DNA from: CAWEQW01 sp963811365
GTDB lineage: Bacteria; Actinomycetota; Actinomycetes; Propionibacteriales; Nocardioidaceae
DNA: 64,000 nucleotides
NCBI GenBank assembly: GCA_963811365.1
Contig: CAWEQW010000009.1
Span: forward strand, 186,001 to 250,000
Direction: 5' to 3'
Below, piece by piece: positions 25,417 through 33,333 of the stretch. A program made the translations under genes and the position numbers. Each line of letters begins with the position of its first letter. The stretch's first letter is position 1. The notes beneath the pieces were generated by a model that saw only the letters and a program-made list of their open reading frames with translations, ran no database searches and had not been told where the DNA came from.

Positions 25417-26148
25417 TCACTTCAGGTGTCGGAGGAAGAACCTGGCCGCGGCATCCCCCGCGGACTGGGGGACGCCAGTGTGGCCGCCCATGTTGGCGTT
25501 CAACGTCTTCTCCTGGGAGCCGAAGGCGTCGAACAGGTCCAGGGCCGCCTGTCGGTCATTTCCTTCGTCGTCCCACTGCAGCAGGACGTGCAGCGGGATC
25601 GCGACCTGGCGGGCCTCGTCGAATATGGCACGGGGAACGAAGCTCCCGGCGAAGAGACCGGCGGCGGCGATGCGGGGTTCGACCACCGCCAGCCGGATAC
25701 CGATCGAGATCAACCCGCCCGAGTACCCGACCGGGCCGTCGACCTCGGGCAGCGAGAGGAGTGCGTCCATGGTCGACCGCCATTCCGGGACCGCCTTGTC
25801 AACCAGCGGGAGGACCAACCGGTCAACGATCGCGTCCTCGACCGTGCCTCCGGCTGTGAGCGCCGCGCGTAGATCGGTGCGGGCCTGCTCAACAGTGGCG
25901 AGCCGGGGGCGATCACCGCTCCCGGGGAGCTCGATCGTGGCCGTGGCGAAGCCGTCGGCTGCAGCCTGCACCGCCCGAGCCACCAACCGGCGGTGCATCG
26001 TGCGCAGTCCCCCGGGATGGCCGAGCAGGATCAGCGGCGCCGGTGCGGAGCTGACTTCAGGAGTCCATAGGATGCCGGGGATGTCGCGGAGGGTGAATTC
26101 GCGCTCGACGACGCCCTCGTCGATGCGGTGTTCAGAAGCAAATCGCAT
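25417..26148 (-). CDS. Alpha/beta hydrolase
   Basis: 243 residues. Oxyanion-hole region LLGHPGG (near 42), nucleophile elbow VGYSGGL (Ser near 146) and C-terminal catalytic His in MGGHTGVP (near 225). An Asp acid probably lies in LQWDDEGND. It resembles dienelactone-hydrolase-type esterases; the substrate is unknown. ATG at 26148 has GAGGGG 7 nt upstream. A 16-codon reading frame with a much stronger Shine-Dalgarno lies 47 nt upstream on the same strand. Confidence 0.82.
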   Translation of the reverse strand: MRFASEHRIDEGVVEREFTLRDIPGILWTPEVSSAPAPLILLGHPGGLRTMHRRLVARAVQAAADGFATATIELPGSGDRPRLATVEQARTDLRAALTAGGTVEDAIVDRLVLPLVDKAVPEWRSTMDALLSLPEVDGPVGYSGGLISIGIRLAVVEPRIAAAGLFAGSFVPRAIFDEARQVAIPLHVLLQWDDEGNDRQAALDLFDAFGSQEKTLNANMGGHTGVPQSAGDAAARFFLRHLK

Positions 26149-26194
26149 GGTCGTGCCCCTCGGGAGTGCTCGTTGAACGGCGCTCCCGGACGAC

Positions 26195-26245
26195 CTATCG
26201 CCCGACCGTGACCCCAACGAGGAGCACCCACGTCGAAACGTTCAC
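26195..26245 (-). CDS. Possible 16-aa leader peptide upstream of the hydrolase
   Basis: GTG at 26245 preceded by GAGGAGGTGG with 6-nt spacing opens a frame VNVSTWVLLVGVTVGR and stops at 26195. The peptide is hydrophobic. Its strong ribosome-binding site and position 47 nt ahead of the hydrolase start suggest a translated leader. No codon run of one amino acid or obvious alternative hairpins point to a specific attenuator. Low confidence. Confidence 0.3.
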   Translation of the reverse strand: MNVSTWVLLVGVTVGR

Positions 26246-26576
26246 GGGTACCACCTCCTCGAGCCTCCTACGGCTCCTGAAGACTAGCAGCGATCGCAGG
26301 TAGCCAAGACGCGGTCCCGCCTTCCCCGCGGCCGGAATCTCCGCCGGGCGCGGCGAGCGACAGCAACACATGAGGAGCACGTCGAGGGCAGGGCCCGCAA
26401 GCCGAACCCGAGGTGGAACGCCTTCGCTTGGCACTCCCAGGGCACCGCGGGACAGGTCTGCCTGATTTCTTCCGGCCGCCTACGCGGTACGCCGGGCGGC
26501 GCCGAGCTCGGCGCACGGGCGTCCGCGGCAGCCGGGCCCGGACCGCATCCTGAGGATGCCGGGCCCACCCAGCGTC
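26246..26576. other. Intergenic gap with no supported gene
   Basis: About 330 nt between the hydrolase leader (minus) and the promoter of the serine hydrolase (plus). Reverse open frames here are Arg/Pro-rich shadows. Nothing beyond promoters is visible. Confidence 0.5.
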
Positions 26577-26582
26577 TAGGCT
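26577..26582 (+). promoter_or_regulatory. -10 box TAGGCT of serine hydrolase gene
   Basis: TAGGCT predicts a start of transcription near 26589. With translation from the ATG at 26622 the leader is about 33 nt and contains GGAGGAGGG (26611-26619), a full Shine-Dalgarno. Confidence 0.5.
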
Positions 26583-26621
26583 CTTTATCTCCGCGTGCCC
26601 CACAGCAGCCGGAGGAGGGCC

Positions 26622-28046
26622 ATGGTCGGGCGGATTCTGGCGACCCTTGCGCTGGGCGTGAGCACCGCCCTGCCTGCCAGTGCTCCCGAAGGATCGATCG
26701 ACGACTTCATCACTGCCGAGATGTCAGCGGCCGGCGTCCCCGGCCTGGCCTACGCCGTCGTGGCAGATGGCCAGATCGCCGCGGTGGGCACCCGCGGTGT
26801 GCTCAGGCGTGGGGGCCACGACGACGTCACCCCGGACACGCCCTTCCTGACCGGCTCGATCTCGAAGAGCTTCACCGCCATGGCTGTGATGCAGCTGGTC
26901 GAGGCGGACAAGGTCGACCTCGACACCGAGGTGTCGCACTATGTCGAGGCCTTCTCGGACCAGGCCACAGGCGCCATCACCGTCCGACAGCTGCTCAGCC
27001 ACACCAGCGGCCTGTCCACGCTGCAAGGCAATGACTCCCACACGGACGTCACTGGTGGGAAGGATGAGCTGGCCCGGCTGGTCGACCGACTCGCAGAGGT
27101 GACGCCGGCCCATGCCCCCGGAGAGGAGTGGGCGTACTCGAACGCCAACTACGAGATCCTCGGCCGCCTGGTCGAAGTCGTGAGCGGTCAGCAGTACCAG
27201 GCCTATGTCGCGACCAACATCCTGCAGCCGGTGGGCATGACGCACAGCTTCGTCGCCGATGGCGAGGTCCACGAGTCCATGGCGACCGGGCATACGCCGT
27301 GGTTCGGCACGAAGCGACCGCTTGCCGACAACGCGCCCGCCCGCGGGATCGCCCCGGCGGGCGGGATCGTCGCGAGCGCCACGGATCTGGCGCTCTACCT
27401 GACGACGATGATGAACGGCGAGGACGACGTGCTGAGCGCCGACGACAAGGCGCTGATGATGCGCCCGGCTGGTCGGGCATCGCCCTACTACGGCTTCGGT
27501 TGGTTCATCGACCCGGCCGCTGCGACCGTGTGGCACACCGGCTCCAGCCCGGGTTTCGACACCCTCGCGACCATGATCCCCTCCAAGAGGAATGGGGTGG
27601 TCGTCCTGGTCAACGGGGGGAGTGGAACCGGCTTCGGAGAGACTCTTCAGCTCCGCAACGGCATCACCGCCAGGGCTCTGGGCCTCGACTACGCGGGCGA
27701 GGGTTCGCGCTGGACCCAGAAGGCCGTCTTCATGGCCTTGGTCGTCCTGCCGCTCTTCTATCTGCTGAGCATGATCTGGGCGTGGCGCCACCGCGACGAG
27801 ATCCGTGCCAAGAATGGCGCTTTCGGCCTGTTCAGTCTGTGGTTTCCGCTCCTCACGACCGGTGCTGCGGCCTGGGTCATTCTCGTCCTGGTGCCACACC
27901 TGTTCGGCCTACCGCTGGCCACGATCAGGCTGTTCCAGCCCGACTTCGGCTTGGCGCTCACCGCGACCGCAGCCACCGGCGTCCTGTGGGCCGCCTTCAG
28001 GCTCGCGGTGGCGTACTCCGGAAGGCTCGGCGGAGTCGGACGGTGA
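26622..28046 (+). CDS. Membrane-anchored beta-lactamase-fold serine hydrolase
   Basis: 474 residues. Signal/anchor at the N-terminus, then a class C beta-lactamase fold with the SxxK motif in TGSISKSF (near 79), YSN in EWAYSNANYEIL (near 176) and HTG in VWHTGSSPGF (near 307). Four hydrophobic segments follow (about 365-460), so the catalytic domain is outside and tethered by a C-terminal membrane bundle, as in penicillin-binding-protein-like and esterase EstB-like proteins. Likely a peptidase or esterase acting at the wall. The GTG at 26595 is possible, but GGAGGAGGG just before ATG 26622 decides the start. Confidence 0.85.
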   Translation: MVGRILATLALGVSTALPASAPEGSIDDFITAEMSAAGVPGLAYAVVADGQIAAVGTRGVLRRGGHDDVTPDTPFLTGSISKSFTAMAVMQLVEADKVDLDTEVSHYVEAFSDQATGAITVRQLLSHTSGLSTLQGNDSHTDVTGGKDELARLVDRLAEVTPAHAPGEEWAYSNANYEILGRLVEVVSGQQYQAYVATNILQPVGMTHSFVADGEVHESMATGHTPWFGTKRPLADNAPARGIAPAGGIVASATDLALYLTTMMNGEDDVLSADDKALMMRPAGRASPYYGFGWFIDPAAATVWHTGSSPGFDTLATMIPSKRNGVVVLVNGGSGTGFGETLQLRNGITARALGLDYAGEGSRWTQKAVFMALVVLPLFYLLSMIWAWRHRDEIRAKNGAFGLFSLWFPLLTTGAAAWVILVLVPHLFGLPLATIRLFQPDFGLALTATAATGVLWAAFRLAVAYSGRLGGVGR

Positions 28047-28540
28047 CGACGACGCGGCCCTGAGCGACCCCCGACGTCAGGCGGTCGGTGGCGTCGTCGA
28101 TGCGCCCGAGCGGGATCTGGTCGTCGACCGCGGGCAGGTTCCCTCCTGCTCGCGCATCTCCACGTTCGCCCAGTTCTGTGCCCGCGGCGGGACCGGCCGG
28201 ATGCCAGGAAGCTGTGTGACGCAGAGTGAGGCGGCCAGAGTGGCAATATCCGGCTGAGGCTGCCGAGGACCAGGGCGAAGTCCTGCCGGGTAGTCCATGA
28301 CCTGGTCCGCGCCGAGCGCCCGGAGCAGGTCGAGTCTGGCCGGGGGTCGACCGCGCGGTCACCTCGGCACCGTACGCCTTGCCACCGCCCCAGACACCGA
28401 CGACACCGCCCGCGCCGTTGACCGGCACGAGCGGACCTTCGCGGACGCGGTCCTGGTCACGCGGGTTCACCAGCGCGATCAATGCAGCGGTGGGCGCGGC
28501 CGCCGCCCCGCGAACGAGAGGCCTTCCGGGATCGGTGCCC
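28040..28540 (-). pseudogene. Decayed zinc-type (MDR) alcohol dehydrogenase gene
   Basis: Pieces of one protein are spread over reverse frames. Frame 1 gives ALIALVNPRDQDRVREGP and PVNGAGGVVG...KAYGAEVTA (the nucleotide-binding turn). Frame 2 gives LLRALGADQVMDYPAGL and later NWANVEMREQEG. Frame 1 again gives AVDDQIPLGRIDDATDRL and GRVVVTV, the normal C-terminus of medium-chain NADP-dependent reductases. At least two frameshifts, loss of the N-terminal half and loss of the stop codon (the end runs into the serine hydrolase gene) make it non-functional. Confidence 0.68.
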
Positions 28541-28893
28541 GCACCTCCTCGCCCGCGGGCGGACCGTCGGGGTCGTCCGCACCCCACGAGCCGGCAGCAG
28601 CCGCCCGTGGGACACCACCGTCATCTCGACCAACGGCCCGCCTGCGTACGACGAAGAGTACGACCGCCTGCCCCCGCTGCTCGCGGCCAACGACTGAGAC
28701 CAGACCTCGGGCGCCTCCTTCGTGCCGCGACGAGCCATATCACCGCCGGTCGGCGGTCCTCAATCACCGGATCCAGCCGATGCCCATGGGTCCAAGGACC
28801 TTCGCTGGAGTACACAGGCCCCTGGCTCGCGGTTGCCGAGAGGGACAGCATCGAGGTAGAGCCCCTTCCAGGGCTCGTCAGGAGGTGGGTGCC
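28541..28893. other. Gap with degraded sequence, no supported gene
   Basis: About 350 nt. A plus-strand frame ends TVISTNGPPAYDEEYDRLPPLLAAND at 28697 and reads like a real C-terminus, but no start or upstream domain can be joined to it, so it may be another gene remnant. Nothing else is supported. Confidence 0.4.
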
Positions 28894-29061
28894 ATGTGGC
28901 AGCCGTTGACCTGGATCGCCGTGGCCCTCTTGCTCACCGGCGCCGTCCTGCTGGTAGCCGGCGTCGGCGCACCAGGTCTCTGGATCGCCGTGATCACCGT
29001 CGGCATCGCCCTGGTCGCCGTGGACGGTTACCGACGACGCCAGGGGCACCGTCACGTCTGA
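28894..29061 (+). CDS. Small two-helix membrane protein, 55 aa
   Basis: Two transmembrane helices (WIAVALLLTGAVLLVAGVG and LWIAVITVGIALVAVDGY) and a basic tail RRRQGHRHV. AGGAGGTGGG lies 4-6 nt before the ATG at 28894, one of the best ribosome-binding sites in the window, which supports translation in spite of the small size. The second helix ends before a cluster of Arg, so the tail is cytoplasmic by the positive-inside rule. Its neighbours on both sides are pseudogenes. Function unknown. Confidence 0.6.
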   Translation: MWQPLTWIAVALLLTGAVLLVAGVGAPGLWIAVITVGIALVAVDGYRRRQGHRHV

Positions 29062-29199
29062 GCCTGGGCGGGGCCTCGGGGCGGCCTGGGAGGGGTGAGC
29101 GAGCTGGCCCACATCGTGGTGTCGACTCATCGCGTCATCGCTCCCTCGGTGCTGTGCTTCGGCGCGCCCGTCCCGTCTGGTGTCCTCGCTGAACCCGGA

Positions 29200-29370
29200 C
29201 TGGACTACGAACGTCGCGCCGATGGTCTTGGCGACTCCGGCGCGGGGCGACCGCCTCGATGGTCAGTCCTTCGACGCCTTCTGCGGCCAGCAGCTCGGGG
29301 GCGGCGTCGACGGCGGCCCGCTCGATGCCGCCGCGCTGCTCGGGTGTCCGCGCACTCGGCCGGGGCGCGC
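29200..29370 (-). pseudogene. TetR-family N-terminal fragment
   Basis: The reverse strand reads RPSARTPEQRGGIERAAVDAAPELLAAEGVEGLTIEAVA, then after a one-base shift APRAGVAKT. This is the first helices and helix-turn-helix of a TetR regulator; the normal YRRWSSK continuation and the whole ligand domain are absent. It is a remnant, possibly once paired with the decayed dehydrogenase nearby. Confidence 0.55.
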
Positions 29371-29412
29371 GCTCGGCGCGCGGGGACGAACACGGACCAA
29401 GACACCGAGATG

Positions 29413-29449
29413 GCTAACTGTTGACACCGTCCGGCTATCTCAATTAGCC
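29413..29449 (+). promoter_or_regulatory. Promoter and TetR-type operator, copy 1
   Basis: TTGACA (29421-29426) is an ideal -35 box, with TAGCCT (29445-29450) at the -10 position. The inverted repeat GGCTA-N7-TAGCC (29433-29449) fills the spacer and the -10 box. GCTAACTG 20 nt upstream of GGCTA recurs at the same distance in front of the TetR gene at 31.7 kb, so both promoters carry one composite element. Confidence 0.7.
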
Positions 29450-29482
29450 TGAGGGAAACAGCAACTAGTTCGGGAGATCGTC

Positions 29483-30307
29483 ATGACTGCACTCGAGGCC
29501 CTCACCCGCAAGCTGGCTCGTGAGGAGGGGCAGCTCACCTACGAGGTCCTCGGCCGAGGGCCGCTGGTGGTGTGCCTGCCCGGCATGGGGGAGTTGCGCA
29601 GCAGCTACCGCCACAACGTCCGAGCCCTTGCCGAGGCCGGGTTCCGCGTGGCGGCCCTGGACCTGCGCGGGCACGGTGACAGCGACGCCACCTTCACCGC
29701 CTACGACGACGTGGCCGCCGCGACCGACGCCCTCGCGCTGGTCGAGGAGCTCGGTGGGCCGGCCCTGCTGATCGGCAACTCGATGGGAGCCGGGGCGGCA
29801 GTCTGGGCGGCCGCCGAGCGCCCGGACATGGTTGCCGGCGTGGTGCTGGTCGGCCCGTTCGTGCGCCAGGTGCCGATCAACCCGGTGCTGGCCTGGGTGT
29901 TCAGGGTCGCGATGTCCGGACCGTGGGCGCCGGCGGTCTGGAACGCCTACCTGCCCTCGCTGTACCCCGGCCACAAGCCGGCCGACTTCGCCGAGCATCG
30001 CGCCGCGATCCGCGCCAGCATGCGCAGACCCGGCCACACTCGGGCGTTCACCGCGACCACCCGCACCAGCCACGCCCCGGTCGAGGCGCGGCTCGGCGAG
30101 GTGACCGCGCCGGCGCTGGTGGTGATGGGCACCGCTGACCCCGACTTCCCCGACCCGGCCGCGGAAGCCGCCTGGGTCGTCGCCCACCTTGCCGAGGCCG
30201 AGCAGCTGCTCGTCGACGGCGCCGGCCACTACCCCCAGGCCCAGCACCCCGAGATCGTCAACACGGCCCTGATCGCGTTCGCCGAGAAGGTGCTACCCCG
30301 TCCCTGA
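29483..30307 (+). CDS. Alpha/beta hydrolase, first gene of TetR-linked operon
   Basis: 274 residues. CLPGMGELRSSYR holds the oxyanion region (near 31), LDLRGHGDSD is the usual strand-4 loop (near 62), GNSMGAGA is the nucleophile elbow (Ser near 97), TADPDFPDP the acid region (near 218) and GAGHYPQAQHP the catalytic His (near 248). It is a cytoplasmic esterase, lactonase or haloperoxidase-like enzyme; substrate unknown. A clean -35/-10 promoter overlapped by the shared palindrome lies 33 nt upstream, so repression by the TetR protein at 31.8 kb is expected. Two membrane-protein genes follow in the same direction. Confidence 0.85.
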   Translation: MTALEALTRKLAREEGQLTYEVLGRGPLVVCLPGMGELRSSYRHNVRALAEAGFRVAALDLRGHGDSDATFTAYDDVAAATDALALVEELGGPALLIGNSMGAGAAVWAAAERPDMVAGVVLVGPFVRQVPINPVLAWVFRVAMSGPWAPAVWNAYLPSLYPGHKPADFAEHRAAIRASMRRPGHTRAFTATTRTSHAPVEARLGEVTAPALVVMGTADPDFPDPAAEAAWVVAHLAEAEQLLVDGAGHYPQAQHPEIVNTALIAFAEKVLPRP

Positions 30308-30432
30308 TCCCCTACCGGCCGCCCAGCCGGGCTCGCAGGACGCCGCCGTACCGGCGTTCTGGTCTTCGCTTCGTCGTTCCTGCTTCCCCGTCCACTTGCC
30401 AAGTCCCGATCCTCAGTCTTGGAGCCGCCGCC

Positions 30433-31119
30433 ATGTCGACCCTCTCCCCGCACGCCACCCTCGCCAGCGACTCGCGTCACGCGCCCCTGGCCCGCGCAAT
30501 GACCGCCGCCCCCGAGCTGTGGGTCGCCGGCCTCGCGTTCGCCGTCTACCCCGCGCTGCGTCCCTTCAGCGACGAGGTATCCCGCGCCGGCGCGCTCGCC
30601 TTCGCCTCGCCGCGCTGGATCGTCGCCCACACCTTCGGCATCGCCGCGTTCACGCTGCTGGCCCTCGGCCTGTTCCGGCTCACCGAAACCCTTACCGTAC
30701 GCCGCGGCCGCGCCCGCACCGGGCTGATGCTCGCCTGGATCGGCACCGGCCTGACCCTGCCGTACTACGGAGCCGAGGTCTTCGGCCTGCACGCCGCCGG
30801 ACAGCTGGCCCTGACGGGCGGCAGCATCAGCCAGTTCGACGACCTGACCCACAACATCCGCTGGGAAGCCGGCATCTACTTCATCCTGCTCGGCCTGCTC
30901 ACCCTCGCCGTCGGCGTCATCGTGCTCACCACCGCCGCCTGGTCACAGCTCTCGCGCCCCCGGCTGACGCTGCTGCCTCTGGTGGTCGCGATCGGCCTCT
31001 ACGTCCCGCAGTTCGCCGCCGCTCAACCCGTACGCGTCGCGCACGGCCTGCTGATGGCGGCCGGCTGCGTCCTGCTCGCGGTCGGCCTCGCCGACCGGCA
31101 GAAGACCACTCGAGACTGA
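30433..31119 (+). CDS. Six-helix integral membrane protein
   Basis: 228 residues with hydrophobic segments near 28-45, 62-82, 97-113, 148-172, 180-196 and 202-220, so about six membrane passes. The N-terminus is Ser/His-rich and cytoplasmic. No transporter signature or named family was recognised; PYYGAEVFGLHAAGQ with a conserved-looking Glu and His between helices 3 and 4 could be functional. TTGGAG precedes the ATG at 30433. It sits between the hydrolase (gap 125 nt) and the YrdB-like gene (gap 35 nt) and probably belongs to their operon. Confidence 0.7.
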   Translation: MSTLSPHATLASDSRHAPLARAMTAAPELWVAGLAFAVYPALRPFSDEVSRAGALAFASPRWIVAHTFGIAAFTLLALGLFRLTETLTVRRGRARTGLMLAWIGTGLTLPYYGAEVFGLHAAGQLALTGGSISQFDDLTHNIRWEAGIYFILLGLLTLAVGVIVLTTAAWSQLSRPRLTLLPLVVAIGLYVPQFAAAQPVRVAHGLLMAAGCVLLAVGLADRQKTTRD

Positions 31120-31154
31120 CTCCCCGCCTGCCTCTGAACCTGGAGCACACCACC

Positions 31155-31535
31155 ATGAGCACACCCTCGGTCCACCACACGATCTCGATCGCCAACGTGG
31201 CCCTGCGCGGCGTCCTCGAGGCCGGCATCGTCGCCGCCTTCGCCTCCTGGGGATGGACGGTGGCCGAAGGCGCCGCCCCGCTGAGCATCGCGCTGGCCGT
31301 CCTCGCTCCCGCGGTCGCCTTCGGCTTCTGGGGAGCTGTCGACTTCCGCTCCGCCGGCCGGTACGGCGAACCGCTGCGCCTGACCCAGGAGCTCGGGGTG
31401 ACCCTGCTGGCCGCCGCTGCGCTGTACGGCACCGCCCGCCCGGTTCTGGCCGCACTGCTGCTCACTGTCAGCCTTGTGCACCACGCCGCGGTCTACCTGC
31501 TCGGCGAACGGCTGCTCAAGCCCCAGGCCGCGTGA
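31155..31535 (+). CDS. YrdB/DUF2568 family membrane protein
   Basis: 126 residues, four predicted membrane helices. NVALRGVLEAGIVAAFASWGW at the start, AVAFGFWGAVDFRSAGR in the middle and the closing VHHAAVYLLGERL follow the DUF2568 (YrdB) pattern of small four-helix proteins. Function unknown. CTGGAGC is placed 9 nt ahead of the ATG at 31155. It is the last gene before the second copy of the shared operator. Confidence 0.75.
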   Translation: MSTPSVHHTISIANVALRGVLEAGIVAAFASWGWTVAEGAAPLSIALAVLAPAVAFGFWGAVDFRSAGRYGEPLRLTQELGVTLLAAAALYGTARPVLAALLLTVSLVHHAAVYLLGERLLKPQAA

Positions 31536-31679
31536 CGCTATGCCGATCTCCCGTTCCGGCGCTGAGCGAGGCGTCGGGCCGTGGCCATCCTGCCGGCCGC
31601 CCACCGACACGCCGCCGACGTGGCGACGGCTGCCTGCGATGGCCTGCGCACGGTCCCGCCTTGCGGACACACCAGTGAT

Positions 31680-31720
31680 GCTAACTGCTGTCGCAGATAG
31701 GCTAAGTCAAGTAGCCTATC
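31680..31720 (+). promoter_or_regulatory. Promoter and TetR-type operator, copy 2
   Basis: GATAGGCTA (31696-31704), a 7-nt spacer and TAGCCTATC (31712-31720) form a perfect inverted repeat with 9-nt arms. Its core GGCTA-N7-TAGCC and the upstream GCTAACTG (31680-31687), at identical 20-nt spacing, match the element at 29413-29449. It lies upstream of the TetR gene, indicating autoregulation. Confidence 0.72.
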
Positions 31721-31775
31721 CCCATGACGTCCAGTGATGGAGTGAGACCCATGTCCCACCAGCGGCCCAGACGCC

Positions 31776-32474
31776 GTGTCTTCAGCGCGGACGCGGGCCC
31801 CTGCCGCACCGGCGCCCACCGCGCGACAGCTGGGGTGTGGCGCGTTGCCTAGGGCCGGGCTGAACCGGACCAAGGTGGTCGCGCTGGCCGCGGACCTGGT
31901 CGACGAGGTCGGCTGGGACAACCTGTCGCTGGCGGTGCTCGCCGAGCGCTGTGGAGTCAAGCAGCCGAGCCTCTACAAGCACGTCGCCGGCCTGGACGCA
32001 CTGCGTGTGGAGATCAGTGCCCTCGCGTTGCGCGAGCTCGGCGAGCAGATGACCCGCGCCGTGCTCGGCAAGGCCGGACGCGACGCGCTGCTCGCGCTGG
32101 CCGGGGCCTACCGCGACTTCGCACTGCGCCATCCCGGCCGCTACGCCGCCACCGTGGCCGCCCCCACCGGCGAGCACGCCGCGCAGGTCGAAGCCGCCCA
32201 GACCGTGCTGCGGGTCGTGGAAGCCACCCTCGCCGGCTACGGCCTCTCCGGCGACGACGCCATCGACGCCGCCAGAGCCCTGCGCGCAGCCCTGCACGGC
32301 TTCGTCCACCTCGAGGTCAACCACGGCTTCGGCCTGCCCGCCGACATCGACCGCAGCTACCGCCGGCTCGTGGCCGGCATCGACACCACCATGACCACCT
32401 GGGCAGCAGACCAGGAGGCCTCACGACCGCTCACGCTCTCAGCCGCTACACCCCTTCCAGGAGTCACACCGTGA
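31776..32474 (+). CDS. TetR-family repressor with WHG-type C-terminal domain
   Basis: 232 residues at most. Helix-turn-helix near 32-78 (NRTKVVALAADLVDEVGWDNLSLAVLAERCGVKQPSLYKHVAGLDAL). The C-terminal part, with ALRAALHGFVHLEVNHGFGLPADID, matches the WHG-type ligand domain. Its probable targets are the two GGCTA-N7-TAGCC elements. The start is uncertain: GTG 31776 gives a Pro/Ala-rich lead, and TTG 31845 is nearer the conserved part. A separate 42-codon frame (ATG 31724 to TAG 31852) overlaps the start. The stop overlaps the next gene by 4 nt (GTGA), so the GNAT gene is coupled to it. Confidence 0.85.
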   Translation: MSSARTRAPAAPAPTARQLGCGALPRAGLNRTKVVALAADLVDEVGWDNLSLAVLAERCGVKQPSLYKHVAGLDALRVEISALALRELGEQMTRAVLGKAGRDALLALAGAYRDFALRHPGRYAATVAAPTGEHAAQVEAAQTVLRVVEATLAGYGLSGDDAIDAARALRAALHGFVHLEVNHGFGLPADIDRSYRRLVAGIDTTMTTWAADQEASRPLTLSAATPLPGVTP

Positions 32475-32953
32475 ACCACCCCCAGCCCGCCCCGACCACC
32501 CGGGATGTCGCCGCGCACGTGGAACTGATCGAAGTCGGCCCCAGCAACTGGCGCCAGGTCGCCGAGCTGCGCGTCACCCCCGAGCAGCAGACGTTCGTGA
32601 CCGACCCCTGCCGCTACCTGGCACTGTGCGCCTACGACGCCGGCCCCTGGCACCCGCTGGCCGTCACCGCCGACGGCACTGTCGTCGGGTTCGTGATGAG
32701 CGCCGTCGACCCCGACGACGACAGCGCCTGGATCGGTGGACTGCTCATCGACCGCGACCAGCAGGGACGCGGGTACGGCCGCGCAGCCGTCACAGCGCTC
32801 ATTGCGCGTGCCCGCGCTGCCGGCCGTCCCGATGTGGCACTCAGCTACCAGGCCGCCAACGTCTCCGCGGCCGGCCTGTACGCCTCCCTCGGGTTCGCCG
32901 AGACCGGAGAGACCGAGGACGACGAGTCCGTCGCCCGGCTTCCGCTGACCTGA
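32471..32953 (+). CDS. GNAT acetyltransferase
   Basis: 160 residues. VELIEVGPSNWRQVAELRVTPEQQTFV at the start is characteristic of GNAT enzymes of the SpeG/YkkB-like kind, IGGLLIDRDQQGRGYGRAAVTALI (near 93-116) is the acetyl-CoA loop, and NVSAAGLYASLGFAETGE the C-terminal motif B. It transfers acetyl from acetyl-CoA to an amine; polyamine, antibiotic or protein amines are all possible. The GTG start overlaps the TetR stop codon, so it is the last gene of the regulator operon. Confidence 0.85.
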   Translation: MNHPQPAPTTRDVAAHVELIEVGPSNWRQVAELRVTPEQQTFVTDPCRYLALCAYDAGPWHPLAVTADGTVVGFVMSAVDPDDDSAWIGGLLIDRDQQGRGYGRAAVTALIARARAAGRPDVALSYQAANVSAAGLYASLGFAETGETEDDESVARLPLT

Positions 32954-33333
32954 ACCCGCGCGCTGCTTTCCCTGCAGCGTGGGTCTCGGCCGGGACAACC
33001 CCGTGGACCACGTTCTACCCTGGTCCCGCGTCGGCATCAGCGGGCTCGCCAACCCGGTCCTCGCCTGTACACGCTTCAACGGCAGCAGACTGCATGCCCT
33101 CACGTCCCTGGACCTCGTCGAGCGAGCGCTCGCTCGGCCGCGCACGAGTGGTCAGCCGGAGGGCTCCGCGTGGTGGGCCGGCCCTCGCCGTACGACGTAA
33201 CTGGACCTGGCGCAGCCGCCCACGCCCACCGCCGGCGCACGGACGGGCCCCGTGCCTTCGTTGCCATGTCTCCACTGTCTCCACTGTCTCCACTGCCGCC
33301 ACCGCGTCGGTCCGCCGCAGCGGGACCTCGACG
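32954..33333. other. Gap of 380 nt between convergent genes
   Basis: No supported gene. It holds three perfect copies of the 9-mer TGTCTCCAC (33269-33295). Reverse frames through it are shadows. The sequence just after 32953 contains CTGCAGCG pairs but no convincing terminator. Confidence 0.45.

Noticed and set aside
28297..29061. 254-codon plus-strand frame
   Set aside because: Only its last 55 codons, from ATG 28894 with its own Shine-Dalgarno, look coding; the remainder is antisense to the decayed dehydrogenase.
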